A stretch of 13,542 nt of DNA from CCY15215 sp039194995 (GCA_039194995.1 JBCCVR010000193.1:1-13542), one strand, 5' to 3'. Counted from the stretch's first letter, positions 5,610-12,707 are shown. Made by a program: numbers and translations. The notes: generated by a model from the sequence alone, not told the origin.

Positions 5610-6473
5610 TTAAATATGTTTAGAATAACTCTGCACTGTATTGTGTAACAACATCGCTACAGTCATCGGCCCGACACCTCCTGGTACAGGGGTAATATAT
5701 TCGGCAACTTCTTGTACGTTGTCAAAATCAACATCTCCCACCAAACGAGATTTTCCCGTTTCCGGATCGAAAATACGATTGATACCAATATCCACGACAA
5801 TCACACCGCGTTTTACCATCTCTCGCGTTAATAAATTGGGACTTCCCGCAGCCGTAATGACAATATCGGCATTGCGGGTAAAACTCGGCAGATCCTCGGT
5901 AAAAATATGAGTCGAAGTCACTGTTGCATCCTTGGATAACAACATTAACGCGAGGGGTTTCCCCACCAAAATACTGCAACCAACAACAACAACATTTTTT
6001 CCTCGTAACTCGATTTTATATTCTTCTAAAAGGCGCATGACCCCCAAAGGCGTACAACTTCTCAATCCTTCTTCATTGCGTAATAAATGTCCTAAATTGA
6101 GCGGGTGTAAACCATCAGCATCTTTATCGGGATGAATGGCGTGCAATAAAGGAATCGAATCTAAATGCTCGGGCAGGGGAAGTTGTAATAAAATACCGTC
6201 AACTCGTTCGTCTTCGTTTAATTTCTGAATCACCTCCATCAATTCTGCTTGAGAGATGTGGGCGGGAAAACGTTGCCCTAATAAAGCAATGCCAATTTTT
6301 TTGCAGGCACGTTCTTTATTGCGGACGTAAACCGCACTCGCCGGATTATCTCCGACCATCAAAACAGCCAAACCGGGAGGACGACCGATTTTAGGTTGTA
6401 ATTCTTCAATCCGAGTTTGTAATTCGGTTCTAATTGTTTTTGCGAGTTCTTTACCCTTGAGAAGCGTTGTCAT
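5610..6473 (-). CDS. folD: Methylenetetrahydrofolate dehydrogenase/methenyl-THF cyclohydrolase
   Basis: FolD oxidises 5,10-methylene-THF to methenyl-THF and hydrolyses it to 10-formyl-THF for purine and formyl-Met-tRNA synthesis. The 287-residue length is normal. Catalytic features are present: Y49 and K53 in YVRNKERACKKIGI, Q97 in LLQLPLP, the PDKDADGLHPLN block (115-126, with D118), CTPLGVM (140-146) and the C-terminal TPVPGGVGPMT (261-271). The dinucleotide site is unusual: the common GRSxxVGxP reads GCSILVGKP (C166 instead of Arg), and the common HSxT reads HIFT (189-192). In well-studied family members these residues contact the NADP 2'-phosphate, so cofactor preference may differ. The start is ATG 6473, with GGG four bases upstream. 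The gene converges on the AAA+ ATPase with a 22-bp gap. Confidence 0.96.
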   Translation of the reverse strand: MTTLLKGKELAKTIRTELQTRIEELQPKIGRPPGLAVLMVGDNPASAVYVRNKERACKKIGIALLGQRFPAHISQAELMEVIQKLNEDERVDGILLQLPLPEHLDSIPLLHAIHPDKDADGLHPLNLGHLLRNEEGLRSCTPLGVMRLLEEYKIELRGKNVVVVGCSILVGKPLALMLLSKDATVTSTHIFTEDLPSFTRNADIVITAAGSPNLLTREMVKRGVIVVDIGINRIFDPETGKSRLVGDVDFDNVQEVAEYITPVPGGVGPMTVAMLLHNTVQSYSKHI

Positions 6474-6619
6474 TTTTCCCGATCGCCCGTGATTCGTTAC
6501 CGATCGCTAGTTTCTCATAGGACGGACCCTCTTGCATCCATAAATCAAAAAAGGCGATTTGAGTTATCGTAAAAAAGCGCGATCGCCGATCGCATCTCGT
6601 ATTGTAGGAGGAGAGTGAG
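6474..6619. other. Divergent spacer between folD and the lipoprotein gene
   Basis: This 146-bp spacer should hold promoters for both genes. It contains several CGATCG/HIP1 cores (for example near 6580-6596) and an A-run at 6546-6551, but I could not identify a convincing -35/-10 pair on either strand. AGGAGG at 6606-6611 is the strong ribosome binding site of the lipoprotein gene. Confidence 0.4.
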
Positions 6620-6949
6620 ATGAGGGGCAAAAGTTTACTCGTGCCTTTACTATTGCTGGGTTTAACGAGCTGTAATTTCGTCACAACAACGCAGATCGAT
6701 CGCCTGACTCCAAAATCTGCTGGGAAAATTGTCTCCCTTCGCGGCGAAGCGATCGCGATCGCCCCTTTCCTCGAAAGCGGTGCCTACCAACTGGAAAACC
6801 AAAACGGGCAAATTTGGGTGATAAGCGATGGCAAATTGCCCGCGATCGGGACAACGCTTAAAATACGAGGTCGAGTGGAATACCAAAGTATCCCACTCGA
6901 CGGACAAGAATTCGGAGAAATCTATCTCCAAGAATTGGAAAGAAGGTGA
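6620..6949 (+). CDS. Small lipoprotein with OB-fold-like domain
   Basis: The 109-residue product starts with a lipoprotein signal peptide: basic MRGK, a hydrophobic core LLVPLLLLGL, and lipobox LTSC with the lipidated C18. The mature part (residues of about 30-107) is a string of short strands with Gly turns (GKIVSLRGEAIAIAP, YQLENQNGQIWVISDG, LPAIGTTLKIRGRVEY, FGEIYLQEL). This pattern resembles the small OB-fold-like periplasmic domains of several cyanobacterial proteins; the fold call is inference. The start is ATG 6620, with AGGAGG at 8-bp spacing. The substrate or partner is unknown. The gene stands alone between folD (divergent) and opcA (convergent). Its 3' part contains a 13-bp near-perfect hairpin. 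Confidence 0.85.
   Translation: MRGKSLLVPLLLLGLTSCNFVTTTQIDRLTPKSAGKIVSLRGEAIAIAPFLESGAYQLENQNGQIWVISDGKLPAIGTTLKIRGRVEYQSIPLDGQEFGEIYLQELERR
6871..6900 (+). repeat. Hairpin inside the lipoprotein gene
   Basis: Bases 6871-6883 (TCGAGTGGAATAC) and 6888-6900 (GTATCCCACTCGA) are inverted copies with 12 of 13 positions matching, separated by the tetraloop CAAA. It lies about 50 bp before the lipoprotein stop codon. The inverted repeat is read directly; a role is not known. Confidence 0.6.
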
Positions 6950-6954
6950 TTTTG

Positions 6955-7007
6955 TTATTGGTGATGAGGTGTTCGCGATCTGACTCCAAATAACCAACAA
7001 CCAATAA
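6955..7007. terminator. Possible bidirectional stem in the convergent spacer
   Basis: TTATTGGT (6955-6962) and ACCAATAA (7000-7007) are perfect 8-bp inverted arms in the 58-bp gap between the convergent lipoprotein gene and opcA. The 37-base loop is long and no strong T run follows, so it is only a weak candidate for a shared terminator. Confidence 0.25.
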
Positions 7008-8375
7008 TTAATCTTTCCGTAACGCGAGGATTTGGTTGGCAACCCCCATGCTTTCCTCGTAAAGCACTTCTCGTCCCCAACGTTGCAATTGCTGGCCGAG
7101 GAGTTGTTCGGTTTCTTGGTCGGCGATGGAACTCACTTGATTGACGCGACAACTTTGAGCACCGCCCCCGGCTTCCATGCGCATGCAGCCCGTGGTTTCC
7201 GAACAGAGAACCGTACAGCAATCGGCTTTGGGATTGGTGGAATTTAGTTTTAAGCTCACTAAATCTCCTGGAATATCTCCCCAATCTGCCGTGGGGATTC
7301 CTGCCAATTCTGCCTCGATTTCCCGTTGGTCTTTGCCGAGAAACTTCACCTTGCGAATGTCATAATCGCCACCCTCGTGCTCGTAAGCGATGGGCTGCCA
7401 TTGTAGGCGACTGGCCAGCCAACCCAGATAGAGAATTGCTTGGGAGACATTTCCCTTTTCATAATCCACCACGACGCGATCGATATCCCAAATACTGGCA
7501 CGACGTTCCGGGGGATCGAATGCTTCGGCGGCCAATTCTTGCCAAGCAGCAATTCGCCGCCAATTGAGATCCGCGATCGCCACGTTGTTACCAATCAAAG
7601 TACCAACATGGTTCAGATCGGTTTCCGGACGGCTGAAGCTACTCGAATCAACGATGACGCTATCGCAAACATCCGCCAAGCGATTGAAGAGGGAGAATTT
7701 CGGCCGGGGCGTGGCTTTCCACCACATGAACTTCGGCAATTCGGGAATTAGCAGAGCCTCAATAATGCCCGCAATGCGATCTAACGCTTCTGCCGTACCT
7801 TTGAGGGTAATATATTCGCAACACACCAACGTGTTGCCGCCACGCTTTTGAATGGGGCAATAAGCGGATACTTGAGCCGAGACCCCTTTATCCTCTCCCA
7901 AAACCGGACATAGCGTAACGATGCGACAGGGATTGGAAGCCGCGATCGCATCGGCAAGTCCCGCCCCGTCGGAATCGGGGGAATATTGCAGTGCCGTCCG
8001 CAAATTTTCCGGCGTTTGCTTATCGAGATCCGTCAGTTTCTCGAACTCCTGTTGCAGGCGCAAAGATAAAGCCGTATCATTTCTACCCGTAACCTCAAAA
8101 CCATAGGCTTTTTGGGCGGCTTTAATCGCGGCTTCCGTTCTCACGCCCGCAATCCCGTCAATAGGACCTGTATAAAATCCTAAAGCTGATAAATACTGCT
8201 GAGTTGCATCCGGTTCGTACACCAAAAAACTAAAGGTGGCCGCCCGCGTGACCGCAAGGCCGTCTTCGGCACTGCCATAACTTTGCCAAATCTCGCGCAA
8301 GGAAGCATCGATCTCATCGATCGAGACATCTTTCGGCGCTTGTAATGAAACTAAAGGAGGTGCTTCTGTAGCCAT
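7008..8375 (-). CDS. opcA: Glucose-6-phosphate dehydrogenase assembly/activator protein OpcA
   Basis: OpcA binds glucose-6-phosphate dehydrogenase, promotes its active oligomer and makes it responsive to thioredoxin, so that NADPH production by the oxidative pentose phosphate route is on in darkness and off in light. The 455-residue protein opens with VSLQAPKDVSIDEIDASL and has a peptidoglycan-binding-1-like three-helix domain at about residues 58-110 (YLSALGFYTGPIDGIAGVRTE), an oddity shared with cyanobacterial OpcA proteins. The main OpcA domain follows (RIVTLCPVLG, FMWWKATPRP, DLNWRRIAAWQELAAEAFDPP). The C-terminus is cysteine-rich (ADCCTVLC, TTGCM, QSCRV); C150 and C156 are also present. 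Thioredoxin regulation of OpcA is known from other cyanobacteria; which cysteines act here is inference. The gene ends the fbp-tal-zwf-opcA cluster and has AAGGG upstream of its ATG. Confidence 0.96.
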   Translation of the reverse strand: MATEAPPLVSLQAPKDVSIDEIDASLREIWQSYGSAEDGLAVTRAATFSFLVYEPDATQQYLSALGFYTGPIDGIAGVRTEAAIKAAQKAYGFEVTGRNDTALSLRLQQEFEKLTDLDKQTPENLRTALQYSPDSDGAGLADAIAASNPCRIVTLCPVLGEDKGVSAQVSAYCPIQKRGGNTLVCCEYITLKGTAEALDRIAGIIEALLIPELPKFMWWKATPRPKFSLFNRLADVCDSVIVDSSSFSRPETDLNHVGTLIGNNVAIADLNWRRIAAWQELAAEAFDPPERRASIWDIDRVVVDYEKGNVSQAILYLGWLASRLQWQPIAYEHEGGDYDIRKVKFLGKDQREIEAELAGIPTADWGDIPGDLVSLKLNSTNPKADCCTVLCSETTGCMRMEAGGGAQSCRVNQVSSIADQETEQLLGQQLQRWGREVLYEESMGVANQILALRKD

Positions 8376-8396
8376 AATCGAGTACCCTTAAATGAA

Positions 8397-8490
8397 CTGG
8401 TGACTGGTGACTGGTTCGATGCGCGTTCCCTCTCTTGGTCAGCATCCCCTTGCGTCTTTCGCCGACGCGGGGTCGCATCGCTGGTGACTG
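8397..8490. repeat. Tandem CTGGTGA units interrupted by a palindromic REP-like element
   Basis: The zwf-opcA spacer holds CTGGTGA units at 8397-8403 and 8404-8410, then CTGGT (8411-8415), and CTGGTGACTG again at 8481-8490. Between them is a foldable unit: outer arms CGATGCG/CGCATCG (8417-8423, 8474-8480) and inner arms CCCC-TT-GCGTC/GACGC-GGGG (8446-8456, 8464-8472). CTGGT flanks it on both sides. Confidence 0.6.
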
Positions 8491-8492
8491 AA

Positions 8493-10022
8493 TTAAAGTC
8501 TGCGCCAACGGCGGCCATCGCGGTTGATGAAGAATTCAGCTTCGGTCGGCTGCCAAGTTCCCGCTTCATATTGGGGAACAGTGGCGGGATCGGCAGGTGC
8601 ATCCCAAGCACTCAACGCAGGCGTAACCACCCGCCATGCTTCTTCTACTTCATCAGCACGAGTAAAGAGGGTCTGATCCCCTAACATGCAATCCAAGAGG
8701 AGACGATTGTAAGCATCTGCCGTGGCCATGCCAAAAGAAGAACCGTAACTGAAATCCATATCCACCGATCGCGTCCGCAGATCCGCCCCGGGCATTTTCG
8801 CTTCAAAGCGCAAGGAAATTCCCTCATTGGGCTGAATCCGCATGGCCAGAACGTTAGGGCTGGTTTGCTGGGCGGCGGATTTAAAGATTAAAAGCGGGAC
8901 TTCTTTAAAGTGAATCGCGATTTCCGTGACTTTCTTAGGTAATCGCTTCCCGGTACGCAGATAAAAGGGAACGCCTTTCCAACGCCAGTTATCCACCTCT
9001 AATTTCATGGCCACAAAAGTCGGTGTGGTGGATTCGGGGTTAACATTGGGTTCGGTGCGATACCCCGGAACGGGTTGACCTTTCATCCAACCCTCAGAAT
9101 ATTGTCCGCGAATGGCAGAACGATCCAAATTATGGAGATCGGCAAGGCGAGTCGCTTGCAAAACTTTCACCTTTTCATTGCGCATGCTATCGGCATCGAG
9201 GGAGTTCGGTGCTTCCATGGCGGTAATGGCGAAGAGTTGCAAGAGGTGATTTTGCACCATATCCCGCAATGCTCCAGAAGTTTCGTAATATCCCGCCCGG
9301 TCTTCAACCCCCACGGTTTCGGCAACGGTGATTTGCACGTGATCTACGAATTGGCGATTCCACAAGGGTTCAAAAATGGCATTGGCAAAACGGAAGACCA
9401 AGATATTTTGTACGGTTTCTTTGCCGAGATAGTGATCGATGCGATAAACCTGCCTTTCTTGACAGACTTCTTGCACGACTTTATTTAAAGATTTAGCACT
9501 GCCGAGATCTTTGCCAAAGGGTTTCTCGATCACCAACCGGTTTTTAATGGGATTGCTTATCATTCCCGCCGCCCCGAGATTTCGCAAACCGGGTTTGAAG
9601 AATCGCGGCGCAACCGAGAGATAGAAAACGCGATTGCCTCGCGTCCCCCTTATCTCATCCAATTCGGCTAAGAAGGCTTTGAGTTTTTCGTAACTTTCCG
9701 GCTGATCCATATTGCCGGAACAGTAGTACAGACCTTTGGCAAAGTCATTCCAAAATTCTTCACTCCCCAAACCGCCGCCAAATTCTTCGATACCTTGGCG
9801 CATTTGTTCCCGGAAGTAATCGTGACTCCAATCTCGACGGGCAACCCCTACAACGGTGATTTCGGGTGGAAGTCTGCGTTCTTGTTTGAGTTGGTAGATG
9901 GCGGGAACGAGTTTGCGTTGGGTCAGATCGCCAGATGCACCGAAGATGGTAATAATGAGAGGCTCGGGGGTGCGTTCTTGTTGCAGGCCAATGCGTAGGG
10001 GATTTTCGAGTAATGTAACCAT
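8493..10022 (-). CDS. zwf: Glucose-6-phosphate 1-dehydrogenase
   Basis: Zwf oxidises glucose 6-phosphate to 6-phosphogluconolactone with NADP+, the entry step of the oxidative pentose phosphate pathway and the main dark NADPH source in cyanobacteria. The 509-residue protein has the dinucleotide motif GASGDLT (28-34), EKPFG (166-170), the substrate and active-site signature RIDHYLGKE (194-202, H197 region) and a normal C-terminus ending GRRWRRL. Cysteines are C101, C187 and C445; redox control through cysteines and OpcA is known for cyanobacterial Zwf, but the pair used here is not proven. The start is MVTLLENPLRIG. No Shine-Dalgarno precedes it, because four 7-bp repeats occupy the leader. 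It lies between tal (upstream) and opcA (downstream), each with a repeat-bearing spacer. Confidence 0.98.
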   Translation of the reverse strand: MVTLLENPLRIGLQQERTPEPLIITIFGASGDLTQRKLVPAIYQLKQERRLPPEITVVGVARRDWSHDYFREQMRQGIEEFGGGLGSEEFWNDFAKGLYYCSGNMDQPESYEKLKAFLAELDEIRGTRGNRVFYLSVAPRFFKPGLRNLGAAGMISNPIKNRLVIEKPFGKDLGSAKSLNKVVQEVCQERQVYRIDHYLGKETVQNILVFRFANAIFEPLWNRQFVDHVQITVAETVGVEDRAGYYETSGALRDMVQNHLLQLFAITAMEAPNSLDADSMRNEKVKVLQATRLADLHNLDRSAIRGQYSEGWMKGQPVPGYRTEPNVNPESTTPTFVAMKLEVDNWRWKGVPFYLRTGKRLPKKVTEIAIHFKEVPLLIFKSAAQQTSPNVLAMRIQPNEGISLRFEAKMPGADLRTRSVDMDFSYGSSFGMATADAYNRLLLDCMLGDQTLFTRADEVEEAWRVVTPALSAWDAPADPATVPQYEAGTWQPTEAEFFINRDGRRWRRL

Positions 10023-10026
10023 ATTT

Positions 10027-10054
10027 CAGTTATCAGTTATCAGTTATCAGTTAT
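10027..10054. repeat. Four perfect CAGTTAT heptamer repeats upstream of zwf
   Basis: CAGTTAT occurs four times head to tail with no errors, ending 4 bp before the zwf ATG (on the minus strand, ATAACTG repeats). The array replaces the place where a ribosome binding site would sit. Slipped-strand changes in copy number would shift the leader by 7 bp at a time. Confidence 0.9.
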
Positions 10055-10057
10055 CAA

Positions 10058-10163
10058 ATCCCCCCGTCCTCCGGACACCCCCCTTAGATCCCCTTCTTAT
10101 CTCCCTTACAAAGGGGGAAAATAGAGGATGCTTCGCTTTTTAACGATGGGGGGCAGGGGGGAT
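10058..10163. repeat. 106-bp element bounded by ATCCCCCC/GGGGGGAT inverted ends
   Basis: ATCCCCCC (10058-10065) and GGGGGGAT (10156-10163) are perfect inverted ends. Inside are C-run and G-run tracts, the short palindrome GTCCTCCGGAC, and CCCTTACAAAGGG. It fills nearly all of the tal-zwf spacer and looks like a REP/MITE-type cyanobacterial spacer element. No coding capacity is seen. Confidence 0.5.
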
Positions 10164-10169
10164 CGCGAT

Positions 10170-11318
10170 TTACACTGCCGCCAGTTGCTTGACTTTGGTT
10201 TCGAGGGAAGCCATTAAGGAATCGAAGGGCTTGATAAATTTATCGATCCCTTCTTCGAGTAATTCGGCCATGACTGCATCAAGGTCGATCGCCACGTCTG
10301 CATCGTTGAGGGTTTCGATGTATTTGTAGGCGGTTTCGAGGTCGGATTCGATGCGATCGGCGGGATCGCAATGATCGGCGCAGGCTTCGATGGTGTTGGG
10401 GGGTAGGGTGTTGACGGTGTTATCGCCGATGAGTTCGTCAACGTACATGACATCGCTGTACTCGGGGTTTTTTGTGCCGGTGCTAGCCCAGAGGAGGCGT
10501 TGGATATTTGCACCTTTTTCGGTCAAGGCTTGCCAGCGATCGCTACCATAAATTTCCTTATATTTTTGGTAGGCTACTTTAGCGTTGGCAATGGCGATCT
10601 TTCCTTTCAGGGCGATGAGTTTGGTCGCCGTTTCTTCGCTAACTCCTTCTTTGATTTTAACATCGAGGGTTTTATCAATATTCACGTCGATGCGGCTGAG
10701 GAAGAAGCTGGCAACCGAAGCAATGTTGCTAATATCTTTGCCTTCAGAAACTCGTTTTTCTAAGCCCCGAATATAAGCCCAAGCTGTATCGATATAGCTT
10801 TGGACGGAGAACAATAATGTCACGTTGACGTTGATGCCTTCAGCGATAACGGCTTCTACGGCGGGCAATCCTTCCGGCGTACCGGGGATTTTAATCATGA
10901 CATTTTCCCGACCGATCGCGTTGTAATAGCGAATGGCTTCTTTGATGGTACTGTCGGTATCGTTGGCGATGGTGGGGGGCACTTCGATGCTCACGTAACC
11001 ATCAAGTCCCTTGCTTTCGTCGTAGACGGGTTTAAAGATATCGCAAGCATTGCGAATGTCTTCAAAAACGAGGGATTCGTAAATTTCGAGGGTGGATTTT
11101 CCCGCTTTGATTCCTGCGGCGATATCTGCGTCGTAAATCTTGTTTCCCGCGATCGCTTTTTCAAAAATTGCCGGGTTGGAGGTAATACCAAAAATTCCGC
11201 GAGAGCCGATTGAGGCTTTCAGTTCTCCCGATTCAATTAAATCCCGACTCAAATTATCCATCCAAATACTTTGATGGAATTCTTTTTCAATTTGAAAAAT
11301 AGGATTGGCAACGGTCAT
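10170..11318 (-). CDS. tal: Transaldolase
   Basis: Transaldolase moves the dihydroxyacetone unit between sedoheptulose 7-phosphate and glyceraldehyde 3-phosphate, giving erythrose 4-phosphate and fructose 6-phosphate, and links the oxidative pentose route to glycolysis. The protein is 382 residues from ATG 11318, preceded by AAGGAG at 10-bp spacing; an upstream in-frame start at 11363 would add 15 residues with no ribosome binding site. Family blocks are WMDNLSRDLI (19-28), GITSNPAIFEKAI (44-56), the Schiff-base lysine K143 in VMIKIPGTPEG, and NVNVTLLFS. The C-terminal region (DADVAIDLDAVMAELLEEG) is an acidic helical extension typical of the longer cyanobacterial form. It sits between fbp and zwf, as in other cyanobacterial clusters. 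Confidence 0.97.
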   Translation of the reverse strand: MTVANPIFQIEKEFHQSIWMDNLSRDLIESGELKASIGSRGIFGITSNPAIFEKAIAGNKIYDADIAAGIKAGKSTLEIYESLVFEDIRNACDIFKPVYDESKGLDGYVSIEVPPTIANDTDSTIKEAIRYYNAIGRENVMIKIPGTPEGLPAVEAVIAEGINVNVTLLFSVQSYIDTAWAYIRGLEKRVSEGKDISNIASVASFFLSRIDVNIDKTLDVKIKEGVSEETATKLIALKGKIAIANAKVAYQKYKEIYGSDRWQALTEKGANIQRLLWASTGTKNPEYSDVMYVDELIGDNTVNTLPPNTIEACADHCDPADRIESDLETAYKYIETLNDADVAIDLDAVMAELLEEGIDKFIKPFDSLMASLETKVKQLAAV

Positions 11319-11357
11319 AAGAATTAAACTCCTTGGGTGTTGGGTAATGGGCAATCG

Positions 11358-11379
11358 GGACAAAATTGATCTTTTGTCC
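11358..11379 (-). promoter_or_regulatory. Perfect 8-bp hairpin upstream of tal
   Basis: GGACAAAA (11358-11365) and TTTTGTCC (11372-11379) form a perfect stem with a 6-base loop, about 40 bp before the tal ATG. No T run follows on either strand. It could be an mRNA-stabilising or processing structure in the fbp-tal message, or an operator of a tal-specific promoter. Confidence 0.4.
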
Positions 11380-11403
11380 GCGATCTTTCAGCCTTTGTTT
11401 TTT

Positions 11404-11463
11404 ATCCTTCATCACAAATCCTTCATCCTTGCAAAGCCAAACTTTTTAGGCCAAACTTTTTAG
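11404..11463. repeat. Direct repeats at the fbp 3' end
   Basis: Two exact tandem copies of the 14-mer GCCAAACTTTTTAG occupy 11436-11449 and 11450-11463, the second overlapping the fbp stop codon. Just beside them ATCCTTCATC occurs at 11404-11413 and 11418-11427, also with a 14-bp period. Both look like local slippage duplications. Confidence 0.85.
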
Positions 11464-12545
11464 CCTACGGCGATCGCTTCGGTATCCTCCCGTCGGGCGC
11501 GATCGTCGATGAACGATTTTACCAACTCGACATCTTCCGTCGAACCGATAATTAACGGCGTGCGCTGATGTAACTTTTGGGGAATAAAATCTAAAATTTC
11601 TTCCCGTCCGGTACTGGCAAGGCCTCCCGCTTGTTCGATTAAAAATGCCAAAGGTGCGCTTTCATAGAGCAAGCGCAATTTTCCTTCATGGTTTTTCACC
11701 GTACCGGGATAGATAAAGACTCCGCCTTGCAAGAGAATGCGGTGGATATCTCCCACCAAAGCACCGCTATAGCGGGCGGTATAGCCTTCGTGACGATGAA
11801 CGTAGCGAGTATAGTCGCGAATCGATTCTTCCCATTGCCAAAAGTTCCCTTCGTTGACGCTGTAAACGGGACCGTGCTGGGGGATTTTGATATTTTCTTC
11901 TGCTAAGATAAACTCTCCCAAACTGGGGTCGAGAATAAAAGAATGAACGCCATTTCCCACGGAATAAACCAGTACCGTTGAAGGTCCGTAAAGAATATAG
12001 CCAGCTGCGAGTTGCTTGCGTCCGTTTTGCAGTAAATCTTGCGCTTCTCCGTCGAGATCCTCACCTTCTTGCTGGCGAATGGAAAATATCGATCCGACAT
12101 TCAAATTGATATCGACATTCGAGGAACCGTCAATAGGGTCATAAAGTAAGGTGTAGCGGCCGATGGGACAATTTTCGGGAATATAATAGGGCTTTTCCAT
12201 TTCTTCCGAAGCCAAGCGACAGACCAGCCCGCTTTGCTTGAAGACCGAGATAAATACCTCGTTAGCATACAAGTCCATACGTTTGACGGATTCCCCTTGA
12301 ACGTTGGTTTCGCCGGTAAATCCGAGGGCATTATCCATCAATCCCGCCCGACTCAAGCGCCTGGCGATGAGCTTCGCTGCCAACGCAATGCGGTTCATAA
12401 TCGCGCTGATATCTTGGGCTGCGGGAGAAAGCAGAGAAGAAGCGTGTGGCGTGTTAACGGTTTGTTGAAGGACGTGGTGAGAGAGGGTGGTGCAATCTCG
12501 GTCTAATGTTTGTTCGTGAGCCAAGGTTTGCTCTAGATTTCCCAT
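11460..12545 (-). CDS. fbp: Class I fructose-1,6-bisphosphatase
   Basis: Fbp hydrolyses fructose 1,6-bisphosphate to fructose 6-phosphate for gluconeogenesis and the Calvin-Benson cycle. The 361-residue protein shows the class I signatures GETNVQGE (78-85), SEEMEKP (113-119), the metal site DPIDGSSN (136-143), GDIHRILLQGGVFIYPG and the substrate loop EGKLRLLYESAPLAFLIEQAGG. Cyanobacteria often have a separate bifunctional class II FBPase/SBPase for the light reactions; this class I form, clustered with pentose phosphate genes, fits a role in dark carbon flow. Only three cysteines are seen in the first half (C18, C109, C126), and the cysteine-rich chloroplast regulatory loop is not evident. 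The start is ATG 12545, with AAGGGG upstream. It is the first gene of the fbp-tal-zwf-opcA set and is preceded by a structured leader. Confidence 0.97.
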   Translation of the reverse strand: MGNLEQTLAHEQTLDRDCTTLSHHVLQQTVNTPHASSLLSPAAQDISAIMNRIALAAKLIARRLSRAGLMDNALGFTGETNVQGESVKRMDLYANEVFISVFKQSGLVCRLASEEMEKPYYIPENCPIGRYTLLYDPIDGSSNVDINLNVGSIFSIRQQEGEDLDGEAQDLLQNGRKQLAAGYILYGPSTVLVYSVGNGVHSFILDPSLGEFILAEENIKIPQHGPVYSVNEGNFWQWEESIRDYTRYVHRHEGYTARYSGALVGDIHRILLQGGVFIYPGTVKNHEGKLRLLYESAPLAFLIEQAGGLASTGREEILDFIPQKLHQRTPLIIGSTEDVELVKSFIDDRARREDTEAIAVG

Positions 12546-12600
12546 AATTTTCCCCTTGAATTTCCCCCTTTCTCGGGGAGTTAAACTTGCGGATTACATG

Positions 12601-12649
12601 GGGAGAGCCGCCTCGATTCAAACCATCGAGCCAAACCATAAGCTCTCCC
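12601..12649 (-). promoter_or_regulatory. Nested inverted repeat in the fbp upstream region
   Basis: Outer arms GGGAGAGC (12601-12608) and GCTCTCCC (12642-12649) enclose inner arms CTCGAT (12612-12617) and ATCGAG (12625-12630). CAAACCAT occurs twice within it (12619-12626 and 12632-12639) at a 13-bp period. It lies 56 bp upstream of the fbp ATG and has no T run, so it is a candidate leader structure or operator for the cluster. Confidence 0.5.
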
Positions 12650-12707
12650 TCTTACTATGATCGGGAGGCTTTTTACGAGTTGGGAGGAACTTTACACTCT
12701 TTCAAGA

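Noticed and set aside
5570..5640. Frameshift that would restore an AAA+ lid
   Set aside because: Both alternative frames after the arginine-finger motif give no lid-like sequence and soon reach stops.
9075..9488. 137-codon plus-strand frame inside zwf
   Set aside because: It is a shadow of the zwf coding strand; the zwf motifs on the other strand fully explain the sequence.
10027..10054. CRISPR array
   Set aside because: The units are 7 bp with no spacers and no cas genes are present, so this is a simple tandem repeat.
12601..12649. Terminator of the 68-residue gene
   Set aside because: The stem is good, but no T run follows it on the minus strand.
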